Position numbers and translations under genes: made by a program
Assembly (NCBI GenBank): GCA_002245135.1
Contig: NGBS01001264.1
Location: forward strand, 1-24,787
From: Proteromonas lacertae
Lineage: Eukaryota; Sar; Bigyra; Opalinata; Proteromonadidae
Direction of reading: 5' to 3'
DNA: 24,787 bases
The notes under the pieces: model-generated
The model's input: only the letters and a program-made list of their open reading frames with translations
Told to the model about the DNA's origin: nothing
The model's database searches: none
Shown here: one piece after another, positions 1 to 9,490 of the stretch
How the letters are laid out: every line of letters begins with the position of its first letter
Position numbering within the stretch: the stretch's first letter is position 1

Positions 1-240
1 CAAATCCTTTTCAGAGTGGAACAACCTGATGGTGTTATAGAGATGTAGAAAATAGTATAAATTTAAAAATGATGTGATTGAGCATAATTGTGATGATTTG
101 TTGAAAATGTGAATTTGTGTAAGATAAAATGAGTTTAAAGAAATAAAGATGTGATATTTGATTTATGAATGTTATTATTCCGATTATTTATATGATGATG
201 TAAGACAAGTGAATATAAAAAGTGATTAACAATAGTCTTG

Positions 241-492
241 ATTTGAAAGTTTCAAATATCTTAATATCTAGAAGATGTAGTAGATTATTTGAGGATGATA
301 TTATCTCTAGATTTGTATGTATTGAAAAATAAAAGTTATTATTTGATGAATTATTATTGTGATATATTGTTATGTGAAATAGAAGTGTGATAATTTTGTA
401 ATTAAATGAAATACTCAATTGAAGATTAATAGAAATGGTTATTGTTAATATTATAATATGATTTTATGTTTTATGATGATGGTTAAAAAGGA
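241..492 (+). repeat. Left arm of ~250-bp diverged inverted repeat
   Basis: Read on the plus strand, this stretch matches the reverse complement of 884-1136 over almost its full length with scattered substitutions and small gaps; for example both contain GAAGATGTAGTAGATTAT and AGAAATGGTTATTGTTAATA. The spacer is about 390 bases. The minus-strand version of the other arm still reads partly as protein, whereas this arm is full of stops in the matching frame. It therefore looks like an older duplicate of the tail of the neighbouring decayed gene, in opposite orientation. No gene of its own is supported here. Confidence 0.75.
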
Positions 493-883
493 GGAGAAAG
501 AAAAAATAGTTAGAATATATATTATTTACATATTTTAAACCGTTAATAAAATAAAACTCTATTAAACCTTCATTGTATATTTGTTTGTATTGTTTTCTTG
601 TGTATAAGATGTTAAAAATATTGTAATAGAAGAATAATGAAAGATTAATTGTTTCTATACAAATATACAACACACATAAAATATTAATAATATAAAATAA
701 AATATAAAACTTTTCTCTCATCATTCTCTATTATAAATATAAATATTCCAATCATAATCCAATTTCCATATATACATATTAATCACTTACATAACTTATA
801 TTAAATATTATTCAAACTAATTTCAATGGCAATTCTGTAAGGATTATTTATATCAACTACTTCTTTCATTCTACTCTTCTTAA
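493..883. other. AT-rich spacer of the inverted repeat, no gene seen
   Basis: The spacer between the two inverted arms is AT-rich with no convincing coding frame. The first part is A/G-rich on the plus strand and the last part (about 720-880) is C/T-rich, so base skew flips in the middle. On the minus strand just below 905 there is a short frame beginning MMVKKVKKSRMKE and continuing about 30 residues; this may be a scrap of coding sequence but is too short to name. Confidence 0.4.
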
Positions 884-1136
884 CCTTTTTAACCATCATC
901 ATAAAACATAAAATCATATTATAATATTAACAATAACCATTTCTATTAATCTTTCAATTGAGTATTTAATCTAATACAAAATAATCACACTTCTATTTCA
1001 CATAAAAATATCACAACAATAATTCATCAAATAATTACTTTTGTTTTTACAATACACACAAATCTAGAGATAATATATTCATCTTCATAATCTACTACAT
1101 CTTCTTCTACATTAAGATTTTTTACACTTTCAAATA
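884..1136 (-). repeat. Right arm of ~250-bp diverged inverted repeat
   Basis: This is the reverse-complement partner of 241-492. On the minus strand its beginning reads as an acidic stretch (FESVKNLNVEEDVVDYED, then about 20 more residues) before two stops. It lies directly downstream of the cytoplasmic-tail end of the decayed membrane protein at 1206-2400, so the duplicated unit is probably the 3' part and downstream flank of that gene. Confidence 0.7.
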
Positions 1137-1205
1137 AAGAGTATTTCTTAATCTGCTTTTCTATATCATAGATATACTATTAATATATATCATCTTTATT
1201 TCTCT

Positions 1206-2400
1206 AAATCAACTTCATGTTAAATAAATTCTCTTTCTTGGCGAGATGTCTTTACAACAAGTTCTCTTCTGTTGATTATTGTATAACCAACTAAACTAAT
1301 AATAATCAAACTGCCAATAACTACACCAAAGAAATACCAATTGCTTCTCCAGTCTTACTAGCAGCTGATCTAGTTTGTGGTTATTCATAAATATCAGTTT
1401 GTCTGACAATAACAGAGGAATAAGCCATATCAGGTGAAGAAGAATGTAAATCATTTTCAAAGAATAAGATTTTAAGATATTAGATGTAATTGAGATTATT
1501 GTATTTCGATAATTCTTTGAGCTGTAATAAATGCAACTGTTCTTACTAAATTAGATGTCATATCCATATTAGCTGTATATCAATCTAATCTTACATTCGT
1601 TCTATCAACATCAAATGAAACTGCACTTCTTAAATGAGTTATTAATAGATTTCTAATTATCACAAATGCTTGAGGATTTACTGCTTGACCAGATACACCT
1701 GTTGTAAAATCGATTTCTATCTTGGCAATTATTCTTCCACTTACTAATGGAGGATCTTCTACATATTCTCTACAATCTGTATCATCTACAGCTTGCCATT
1801 GTGGATTTAAGTAATTATCACCTCTACATTGTCTTTGAAGAATACCTGTCTTACCATCTTTACATAGTATATAAGCAGAAGTTGCTGTTCATTCACCATT
1901 AGCTGGACATGTATTGGATATTACTTGAAGATAAACATTTGTATAATAAATTCCATTAAAATTTCTTTATAATGTTTCTTTCATTAATTTGGATGGTCTT
2001 CCACTGAATTTACCTTCACTGAATGTTATACCAGCTGGTAAAGCAGGATAACCAGGTAAAATTCATTCTAATACATTATATTTTATATTTGGTGTTAAAT
2101 CTTCTTCTCCCCAAACTGGTTTAGAATCTGATACTGTACATGTTCTATAAGAATAACCCATATAACCTTCACTACAAGCTATTTGACCTCTTTCACCTAC
2201 ATTCGTTGCTGGATAACCATTATCTACACTACATGTTGATGCAATTACTTCCAATTGGATTGTATATGTCTTTGTTGTTTGATCTCTTGCAGCTATACCA
2301 GTTATTGTGTAAGTCATTAATTCTCTTGTTACTGTAGGAGTTCCTGTTATTGTACCAATCTTATTTACATATAAACAATACCTTTTAACACTATTACTAA
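1206..2400 (-). pseudogene. Decayed type I surface protein with two cysteine-rich modules
   Basis: The minus strand carries a recognisable but broken membrane protein. From 2400 down there are two copies of a composite module: an Ig-like/beta-sandwich piece (GTITGTPTV in the first copy, LPAGITFSEGKFSGRPSK in the second) followed by a cysteine-rich piece with the pattern C-x-x-x-NG-x-(W)-x-AT...C-x-x-G-x-x-G...R-x-C...W, around 2256-2090 and 1925-1755. This resembles the hormone-receptor-motif fold of adhesion receptors, by pattern only. A juxtamembrane region follows, then a transmembrane helix (about 1332-1271, GVVIGSLIIISLVGYTII) with a basic stop-transfer sequence. The frame contains several stops, including TGA after NVLE and after CPANGE, a TAA, and a frame change just before the membrane segment; the 5' end is missing. 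The longest intact piece is 2063-2317. It is a host pseudogene of an extracellular receptor or adhesin-like family; ligand unknown. Confidence 0.65.
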
Positions 2401-2611
2401 GTACTTATTCATTCACATAAATCATTTACACAAACATCTCATATCACATATAATTCATCATTTTATATCTCTTTCATTGGTTTCTCACACTCTTACTATT
2501 CTTTTCTTTCTAACAGTCTAATATATACATGCTCATATCATTTCATTCAACATTCTATTATTATATACATCAAAGACTACATACACTTATTTTCATTATT
2601 CAATACATTGA
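2401..2611. other. Non-coding pyrimidine-skewed stretch
   Basis: About 210 bases in which the plus strand is rich in T, C and A and nearly free of G (many TTCAT, CATCA and TCACA words). No coding frame, RNA gene or element end is evident. It sits at the decayed 5' side of the surface-protein pseudogene. Confidence 0.5.
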
Positions 2612-2760
2612 AAATCAGAAAATTCTAAGAATTTCATCAAGCCTAATGATTATTCAAACCCAATAAACAAAGAAATGCTATTTTTGTGATTACTATGAAG
2701 TATATTGGTGAAATGATGTGTATTTCGATGATGATGATGGTGAAATATGTGAATATGTAT
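2612..2760 (+). repeat. 149-bp dispersed repeat, copy A
   Basis: This segment matches 12353-12501 in the same orientation over about 149 bases with only five or six differences. It begins AAATCAGAAAATTCTAAG and ends with a GATGATGATGATGG run followed by GAAATATGTGAATATGTA. There is no open frame. Its first ~30 bases also resemble the inverted pair at 5670-5700 and 6505-6535, which suggests a family of short non-autonomous repeats sharing one end. Confidence 0.8.
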
Positions 2761-3019
2761 AGAACATATGACAATGTTTGATAATTTTGTAAAAGTGAGT
2801 GAAAGATAATATTAGAATTACATAAAATGAAAGATGATATAAAACAGTGAAATCTAATGTTTAATGATTTATTGTAGTATAGTGTTCAAAAATTGTGTGT
2901 AAGTTGTTTTTGAATAGTTTAAAAGCTGTGTATGATGATAATATGATAACATAAATATGGTGTGAGTATAAGTGTGATGAATATATGATTGTGTAGAGTA
3001 ATAAAAGTGAAAATAAGAA
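2761..3019. other. Non-coding purine-skewed stretch before Tigger copy 1
   Basis: The plus strand is G/A/T-rich and poor in C, the opposite skew from 2401-2611. Small frames across it are low-complexity and cross into the transposon end; none is credible as a gene. Confidence 0.45.
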
Positions 3020-3238
3020 TACAGTCAAACCTGTATAACTCAAACCCCTTCATTTTCAAGAAACGGACAAAAATTCGAGTTATATTTTTTGCTTCTTGTT
3101 TATTTGAAAAATGAATTATAATCAAATAAAATGTTGAAACAAAATGATTATAATTTACTATTTTATACATTTGAATAAATATACTAAATACACTAAAAAT
3201 AATTGATATACAAAGAGATTTTATAAGTGTTTTAAAGA

Positions 3239-4754
3239 TTATTCGAAGATGTTGTTAATCTTGCTTTTTTTAGTTTTATTTATTTCATTAGACATATTAT
3301 CAATTCTTCTTTTGGTTTTGCAGGTTGCATTATTTGAATCTTCTTTACTATTTTCTTGAATTACATTATCAACAACTTCTACTTTAAAACCATCTTCATT
3401 TTCAAAGCTATAAAATGGGTACAACTCACTTATAGATTTTGTACTAAAAAGAGAAGTTGCATTTATAAATGAATTTGTATTTCCATCTTCTATAATAATA
3501 TCATTTACTTTACCAATTATTTGGCTTAATTCGAATTGACTTTCTTCATCATCATCAACATTCATATTACAATTTTCTGATTGTAATATGGAATTTAATT
3601 CTTTTATTTGTTCTTCAGATGGTAATGAAGATTTCAACCAACATTTAATAACTGTTGTTTTTTTAAGACCAAAAAATACTTTGGTAGAATAATACATAGC
3701 ATCTGCTATATTCGGTTGCTTACATAAAGCTATACCACCTTTTCCTTTACTGTTTTCAATTTGAATATTCTTTATTAATTCAAAGTTTTCAATATTTTCT
3801 ACACATTTCTTTAAAATTTCAGTTTTATAATTGCTTTTTATTTTGTTAATAATTCCCATATCTAATGGTTGATAACGACTTGTGCAGTTAGGCGGAAGGA
3901 AAAGTAGTTGAATGCTATCATATTCTGCTCCAATTAATGATCTAGGATGAGATGCACAATTATCCATCACCAAAAGTACTTTGTTGTTTTTAATAATATC
4001 TTTGACTGAGGGAAGAAAAATATTATCCATATAGTATTTAATAACTCTATTATCCATCCAAGCATTGGATTGATTAATGTAATTGTTAGGTTTTTCATTA
4101 AAGCATAAAGGTTTTTGTGATTTTCCAATATAAAGAATTGGTACTTTAATTGAATTATCCATATTTACTGTAATTGCGATTGAAATACGTGACTTTGCTA
4201 TTTTGAATCCTTTGAAGTTCTTCTTTTCATGGTTGTCAATTACACATTTTCTAGGCAATTGTGAGTAATATAAACCACTTTCATCCATGTTAAATACGAA
4301 CATAGGTTTATAAGAAGAAATAATCTTACGGACATTACTAATATTAACATTTGGGCATGATGACGCTTCACCATGAAGATTTACGCTACTCAATTTGTTA
4401 CGTTTCATTAAATTTTGAACATATGAGATATGGAACTTCTTCTCTGATAATTGATTGAGTTTGTATAATAAAATTGACTCTGTGATTGGGATGTGAGTTA
4501 TATATATTTTTGATAATGCTGAGTTATACCAATTCAATAATTTTCTTTCCAGCTCAGGATACTTTGATTTTCTCTCTCTAAATATATTATCATCTTTATC
4601 TATTTATAACAACTTAATGATAATTATTACCTTCAAATTTCATGATTTTATCCTTATTTATAAGCCATGTAGATATAGTTGATTGTTTTACTGAGTATTT
4701 TTGACATATTTCATACCTTGTTATACGCTTAGCTTCTAATTGTCTAAGCAACAT
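3239..4754 (-). CDS. Tigger/pogo DDD transposase (copy 1, candidate intron)
   Basis: The enzyme cuts and joins the element's own ends in the nucleus. The main exon ends at 3239 and stays open up to about 4600. Counting from the in-frame codon at 4537, the RNase H-like core has D85 (NMDESGLYY), D192 (LLVMDNCASHPRS) and D226 (PPNCTSRYQPLDMG), spaced as in pogo/Tigger enzymes. Upstream, in another frame, 4754-4631 encodes a helix-turn-helix of psq/CENP-B type (RQLEAKRITRYEICQKYSVK, then QSTISTWL). Removing 4630-4576, which starts GT and ends AG, joins this to ERKSKYPELERKLLNW, the usual second DNA-binding segment, and gives about 486 residues, close to the family norm. The true N-terminus may lie a little further upstream (a KKRSGTQLPLHTKA stretch precedes the ATG), but neither copy has an in-frame upstream ATG. 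The C-terminal 130 residues are acidic and then basic, as in relatives. Confidence 0.85.
4576..4630 (-). other. Candidate 55-nt GT-AG intron in copy 1 transposase
   Basis: On the minus strand the segment begins GTAATAATTATC and ends ATTTAGAG. Its removal keeps the reading frame and fuses the helix-turn-helix part to the rest of the DNA-binding region exactly where the protein family is continuous. The ends do not match the strict trichomonad intron consensus that I know (GTATGT ... ACTAACACACAG), so splicing is an inference. Confidence 0.5.
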
Positions 4755-5439
4755 GGCTTTAGTGTGTAAGGGTAATTGAGTACCACTTCTTTTTTTTTTG
4801 AATTGTTCAACATGTTAAGAATTTATTAAATGAAATCAATCACTTGATTAATCACTTTTTACTATGTGATAAATTATGGATATAAAAATGATATATTATG
4901 GATATAAGTGATTAGATATTAATAAAGTGATGAATTATTAATCTTTATATACTCTAAGTGATTGATTCAACATAATTCATTTCAATCTATCTCAATATTA
5001 ATCAAAAAATTAAATTAATCTATTTCAACTAGAAATATACAAATAAAATTAGTTAAGTCATTAAGATTAGCTAGAATTAGTAAAATCAAAATATGTTTCA
5101 AAATAATATTCGTTTTATAGTCTCATTTTTATAGAAAATAAATCATAGCAAGAAGAATTTATGAATAGTATTTCTTGTAATGGTTTATTTATTTACTAAT
5201 CTTTTGATATAGAATAAGAAAATATAGTAATTTCAAACAGAGAGACATTTAAGAAGATCATGACCCTCAGAATAATATAGATAGAATATATTATAGTAAT
5301 AGTAATTTATAAAAGATTAGAACATGTGAAAATAACAAAAAAATAAAATCATATAAAATAAAATAAAAAATGTAATTTATTCGAGTTATATTACTTCGAA
5401 TAATACAGGTTTGACTGTATTTCATAGGTCATAATGCTA

Positions 5440-5493
5440 GTAGATAAAATTGATTTGCTTAAAAAATATAAATTTTGTATAGCAATAGAAAAA
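5440..5493 (+). pseudogene. Short coding scrap, possibly a glycosyltransferase motif
   Basis: One frame reads VDKIDLLKKYKFCIAIE before stops. The YKF-x-IA-x-E pattern recalls the core motif of alpha-1,3-fucosyltransferases (GT10), which usually read YKF-x-x-AFEN. The match is short and nothing else of that fold is visible, so this is a weak hint only. It lies 22 bases outside the end of Tigger copy 1, so the transposon may have inserted into or beside this gene. Confidence 0.2.
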
Positions 5494-5669
5494 TTATGAT
5501 GAAGTATAAAGTTTCAATTAAAGATAATGGTAAAATATAAAGAGTGTGTATATTGGACAAAATAATATAGTAAAAAATGACATAATAGATTAAAATTTGA
5601 TAAAGATGATAATATAATTAAAATTAAAAATAAATTTGATTATTTAATTTTATAAAATTAATTCTAAAT

Positions 5670-5700
5670 CAAGAAATTTCTAGAAAACAATCAAGCCAAG
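5670..5700 (+). repeat. Short inverted repeat, left arm (family end-like)
   Basis: Pairs with 6505-6535 in inverted orientation at roughly 26 of 31 positions, sharing the words AGAAA, TTCT and ATCAAGCCAA. The same motif begins the 149-bp repeats at 2612 and 12353. The arms bracket about 870 bases that include the broken frame at 5775-6171, so they could be the ends of a small non-autonomous element. Confidence 0.45.
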
Positions 5701-5774
5701 TTAATTATAAAAATAATTTATCAAAATCAAGCTAAAATAATGAGGATGAACATTCTTTTATTTTCTTAATAATT

Positions 5775-6171
5775 TACAATCAAAATGAATCTTTATATAG
5801 AATATTATTCAATGAATTAGAAAGGTATAGAATAATTCACAATAAAAATTGGTTAGGTGAGGGAATATTAGAATTTGATAATGGTATAAAAGACATTTTA
5901 TAGCTTAAACAGCAATTTTTTTAAATCAAAAGCATTAAAAGAAGATTATTATGTTGGTGAATTTACCATTACTAATGATGATATTTTTTATTCAGTTAAT
6001 AATGTAATAATACATCCATCAAATAACAACAATAGAAATGAAATAATTGATGAAAATATTTATGATAGATTGATGAAATATCGTGATACAATTGGTGGTT
6101 TAGAAATATATTATTTGATAGCAACAAATGATGAAATAGAAAAGAAAATCATATTTTATCTAAAGAATTAA
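5775..6171 (+). pseudogene. Unrecognised broken host gene between the Tigger copies
   Basis: Two consecutive frames read as ordinary protein. The first (from about 5775, containing SLYRILFNELERYRI and KNWLGEGILEFDNGIK) ends at a TAG at 5901-5903. The second, one base out of register, overlaps it from about 5893 and continues NFFKSKALKEDYYVGEFTIT to a TAA at 6169-6171, including VIIHPSNNNN and GGLEIYYLIATNDEIEKK. The simplest reading is one gene with a frameshift near 5885. The composition is hydrophilic, with no membrane segment. I do not recognise the family; the GEG and GEF stretches could suit an enzyme domain but do not identify one. Confidence 0.45.
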
Positions 6172-6504
6172 ATTAAATTCTTTAAATCCCATCACAGAAA
6201 TCACACAAACAACTTTGATCATCACATAAATTTAACATAACAGTTAGAAATTTGTCAAACAATATCATCTATACAATACGTATTTAAATTTCATATTATT
6301 ATCATCTAAATACATTTCATTTCAGCAATATACTTCATAATAACCACAAATAAAACATTTCTTTATTTCTTGGTTTGAGATATATTTGGGATTGAATTTT
6401 CATTATAATTTCATCACATACAATTCTATATCATTTTTTTCACTATATTTCAACATATATTAATTCATCTTGATTTTTATAAATAAAATATTCTTAAAAT
6501 ATAT
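6172..6504. other. Non-coding C/A-rich stretch downstream of broken gene
   Basis: About 330 bases in which the plus strand is rich in CATCA, TCACA and AACAT words and poor in G, with the same skew as 2401-2611 and 720-1100. No coding frame or RNA gene is evident. Confidence 0.5.
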
Positions 6505-6535
6505 TTGGCTTGATTCTTTTCTCAGAATTTTCTCG
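6505..6535 (-). repeat. Short inverted repeat, right arm (family end-like)
   Basis: Reverse complement partner of 5670-5700. It ends five bases before the TA target site of Tigger copy 2, so that transposon appears to have landed at, or next to, the end of the small repeat-bounded unit. Confidence 0.45.
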
Positions 6536-7203
6536 AATATACAGTCAAACCTGTATTATTCGAAGTAATATAACTCGAATAAATTACATTTTTTATTTTA
6601 TTTTATATGATTTTATTTTTTTGTTATTTTCACATGTTCTAATCTTTTATAAATTACTATTACTATAATATATTCTATCTATATTATTCTGAGGGTCATG
6701 ATCTTCTTAAATGTCTCTCTGTTTGAAATTACTATATTTTCTTATTCTATATCAAAAGATTAGTAAATAAATAAACCATTACAAGAAATACTATTCATAA
6801 ATTCTTCTTGCTATGATTTATTTTCTATAAAAATGAGACTATAAAACGAATATTATTTTGAAACATATTTTGATTTTACTAATTCTAGCTAATCTTAATG
6901 ACTTAACTAATTTTATTTGTATATTTCTAGTTGAAATAGATTAATTTAATTTTTTGATTAATATTGAGATAGATTGAAATGAATTATGTTGAATCAATCA
7001 CTTAGAGTATATAAAGATTAATAATTCATCACTTTATTAATATCTAATCACTTATATCCATAATATATCATTTTTATATCCATAATTTATCACATAGTAA
7101 AAAGTGATTAATCAAGTGATTGATTTCATTTAATAAATTCTTAACATGTTGAACAATTCAAAAAAAAAGAAGTGGTACTCAATTACCCTTACACACTAAA
7201 GCC

Positions 7204-8719
7204 ATGTTGCTTAGACAATTAGAAGCTAAGCGTATAACAAGGTATGAAATATGTCAAAAATACTCAGTAAAACAATCAACTATATCTACATGGCTTATAA
7301 ATAAGGATAAAATCATGAAATTTGAAGGTAATAATTATCATTAAGTTGTTATAAATAGATAAAGATGATAATATATTTAGAGAGAGAAAATCAAAGTATC
7401 CTGAGCTGGAAAGAAAATTATTGAATTGGTATAACTCAGCATTATCAAAAATATATATAACTCACATCCCAATCACAGAGTCAATTTTATTATACAAACT
7501 CAATCAATTATCAGAGAAGAAGTTCCATATCTCATATGTTCAAAATTTAATGAAACGTAACAAATTGAGTAGCGTAAATCTTCATGGTGAAGCGTCATCA
7601 TGCCCAAATGTTAATATTAGTAATGTCCGTAAGATTATTTCTTCTTATAAACCTATGTTCGTATTTAACATGGATGAAAGTGGTTTATATTACTCACAAT
7701 TGCCTAGAAAATGTGTAATTGACAACCATGAAAAGAAGAACTTCAAAGGATTCAAAATAGCAAAGTCACGTATTTCAATCGCAATTACAGTAAATATGGA
7801 TAATTCAATTAAAGTACCAATTCTTTATATTGGAAAATCACAAAAACCTTTATGCTTTAATGAAAAACCTAACAATTACATTAATCAATCCAATGCTTGG
7901 ATGGATAATAGAGTTATTAAATACTATATGGATAATATTTTTCTTCCCTCAGTCAAAGATATTATTAAAAACAACAAAGTACTTTTGGTGATGGATAATT
8001 GTGCATCTCATCCTAGATCATTAATTGGAGCAGAATATGATAGCATTCAACTACTTTTCCTTCCGCCTAACTGCACAAGTCGTTATCAACCATTAGATAT
8101 GGGAATTATTAACAAAATAAAAAGCAATTATAAAACTGAAATTTTAAAGAAATGTGTAGAAAATATTGAAAACTTTGAATTAATAAAGAATATTCAAATT
8201 GAAAACAGTAAAGGAAAAGGTGGTATAGCTTTATGTAAGCAACCGAATATAGCAGATGCTATGTATTATTCTACCAAAGTATTTTTTGGTCTTAAAAAAA
8301 CAACAGTTATTAAATGTTGGTTGAAATCTTCATTACCATCTGAAGAACAAATAAAAGAATTAAATTCCATATTACAATCAGAAAATTGTAATATGAATGT
8401 TGATGATGATGAAGAAAGTCAATTCGAATTAAGCCAAATAATTGGTAAAGTAAATGATATTATTATAGAAGATGGAAATACAAATTCATTTATAAATGCA
8501 ACTTCTCTTTTTAGTACAAAATCTATAAGTGAGTTGTACCCATTTTATAGCTTTGAAAATGAAGATGGTTTTAAAGTAGAAGTTGTTGATAATGTAATTC
8601 AAGAAAATAGTAAAGAAGATTCAAATAATGCAACCTGCAAAACCAAAAGAAGAATTGATAATATGTCTAATGAAATAAATAAAACTAAAAAAAGCAAGAT
8701 TAACAACATCTTCGAATAA
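7204..8719 (+). CDS. Tigger/pogo DDD transposase (copy 2, candidate intron)
   Basis: Same gene as in copy 1. ATG 7204 opens an exon (7204-7327) encoding the second half of the N-terminal helix-turn-helix, ending DKIMKFE. A 55-nt GT-AG segment (7328-7382) would be removed, and the second exon (7383-8719) carries the remaining DNA-binding region and the DDD catalytic core with acidic residues in NMDESG, VMDNCASH and QPLDMG. From 7421 the frame stays open for 432 codons but begins at TTG, which is not a plausible start; this supports the spliced model. Coding similarity to the family continues upstream of ATG 7204 (KKRSGTQLPLH), so the natural start could be earlier. ATG 7146 would fit only with eight or eleven A in the A-run, and the copies have nine and ten. 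Confidence 0.85.
7328..7382 (+). other. Candidate 55-nt GT-AG intron in copy 2 transposase
   Basis: Identical in sequence to 4576-4630 of copy 1. Several AG dinucleotides lie in the AGAGAG tract at the 3' end; only the one ending at 7382 keeps the reading frame. Confidence 0.5.
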
Positions 8720-8938
8720 TCTTTAAAACACTTATAAAATCTCTTTGTATATCAATTATTTTTAGTGTATTTAGTATATTTATTCAAATGTATAAAATAG
8801 TAAATTATAATCATTTTGTTTCAACATTTTATTTGATTATAATTCATTTTTCAAATAAACAAGAAGCAAAAAATATAACTCGAATTTTTGTCCGTTTCTT
8901 GAAAATGAAGGGGTTTGAGTTATACAGGTTTGACTGTA

Positions 8939-9490
8939 ATTCAAATACAAAAAAAATGCATAAATAAAGGTATTGAAAATAATTTAGTTTTGGGAAGTGG
9001 TCATTCATTAGGATACAAAGATAATAACTTTCCTAATTTCATTTCTACTGATCAAGATGAATTAGATTTAATGAATTAACTCAATATAAATATACTAGCA
9101 AATCATGTATTAGAGCATATATATCCTAATTTTATTTTTAATGTATTTGAAAATATTCATTATATGAATAAATGTGGTGGATATTTAGTATTATGTGTTC
9201 CTGATTTGCATTCATTTGAAAGTGTACATTACAAAAACAAAGAGGAAGCTTTACTATTCCAACCAAAAGCATCTCATCACATATATTATACTTTAGAATC
9301 TATAGTATATATTCTAAACGAGATAGGATATGATGTAAACCCTTTATATTATCACAATAGTAATGGAAAGTCTAATAGCAATATTAAAGCATTTAAATTG
9401 TTGGATAGTATGAAAATAAAAGATTATATCAATGATATTTTAAGAGTTGCATCTTATTCATTATGTGTTGCCGGGAAAAAAATTAAGTGA
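8939..9490 (+). pseudogene. Broken SAM-dependent methyltransferase
   Basis: The frame runs from immediately after the Tigger copy 2 target site. It shows the class I methyltransferase order: LVLGSG in the place of motif I, FISTDQDELDL in the place of the second acidic motif, ILANHVLEHIYPNF (the common VLEH motif), then a CGGYLVLCVPD strand and a C-terminal YTLESIVYILNEIGYDV segment that fits the usual substrate-side helix. A TAA at 9077-9079 interrupts the frame between the second and third motifs, and the N-terminus is cut off at the transposon. The intact piece from ATG 9164 (108 residues) lacks the cofactor-binding half. The acceptor is unknown; the neighbouring glycosyltransferases make a sugar or glycan target possible, by inference only. 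Confidence 0.6.

Larger units (their letters stand above)
3022..5417 (-). mobile_element. Tigger/pogo-like DNA transposon, copy 1
   Basis: A complete-looking 2396-bp element. Both ends carry the terminal inverted repeat CAGTCAAACCTGTAT followed by a looser match (ATTCGAA against ACTCAAA), and each end is flanked by TA (3020-3021 and 5418-5419), the target duplication of the Tc1/mariner/pogo superfamily. The transposase lies on the minus strand. Sequence motifs of the type ACTCGAAT/ATTCGAGT recur just inside both ends and may be transposase-binding sites. The element is essentially identical to 6542-8936 but inverted; the only difference I found is one extra base in an A/T homopolymer (4790-4799). 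Near identity means very recent movement, duplication or gene conversion. Confidence 0.93.
6542..8936 (+). mobile_element. Tigger/pogo-like DNA transposon, copy 2
   Basis: This is the 2395-bp inverted twin of 3022-5417, with the same ends (CAGTCAAACCTGTAT...) and TA flanks at 6540-6541 and 8937-8938. The encoded 432-residue main frame is residue-for-residue the same as in copy 1. The A-run at 7160-7168 has nine A against ten in copy 1. The element has inserted directly beside, or inside, the broken methyltransferase gene that starts at 8939. Together the two copies form a giant inverted repeat with 2.4-kb arms and a 1.1-kb spacer. Confidence 0.93.

Noticed and set aside
188-724. Minus-strand small frames of 76 and 86 codons.
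   Set aside because: Low-complexity I/N/F/Y-rich translations from AT-rich DNA, overlapping the diverged inverted repeat; no protein character.
1206-2062. TGA read as tryptophan, because TGA sits where the cysteine-rich module expects W (after CPANGE).
   Set aside because: TAA and a frame change also break this gene, TGG encodes W nearby, and TGA is the natural stop of the GT31-like gene and of the methyltransferase remnant. Decay is simpler than a changed code.
2140-2337. Plus-strand 65-codon frame.
   Set aside because: Lies antisense to the better supported cysteine-rich module at 2063-2317.
2723-2745. GATGATGATGATGG as an independent microsatellite (also near 12464).
   Set aside because: Both occurrences are inside the two copies of the 149-bp repeat, so they are part of that unit.
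2861-3170. Overlapping minus-strand frames of 60 and 83 codons at the left end of Tigger copy 1.
   Set aside because: They run across the transposon terminus and are mostly AT-rich low-complexity sequence.
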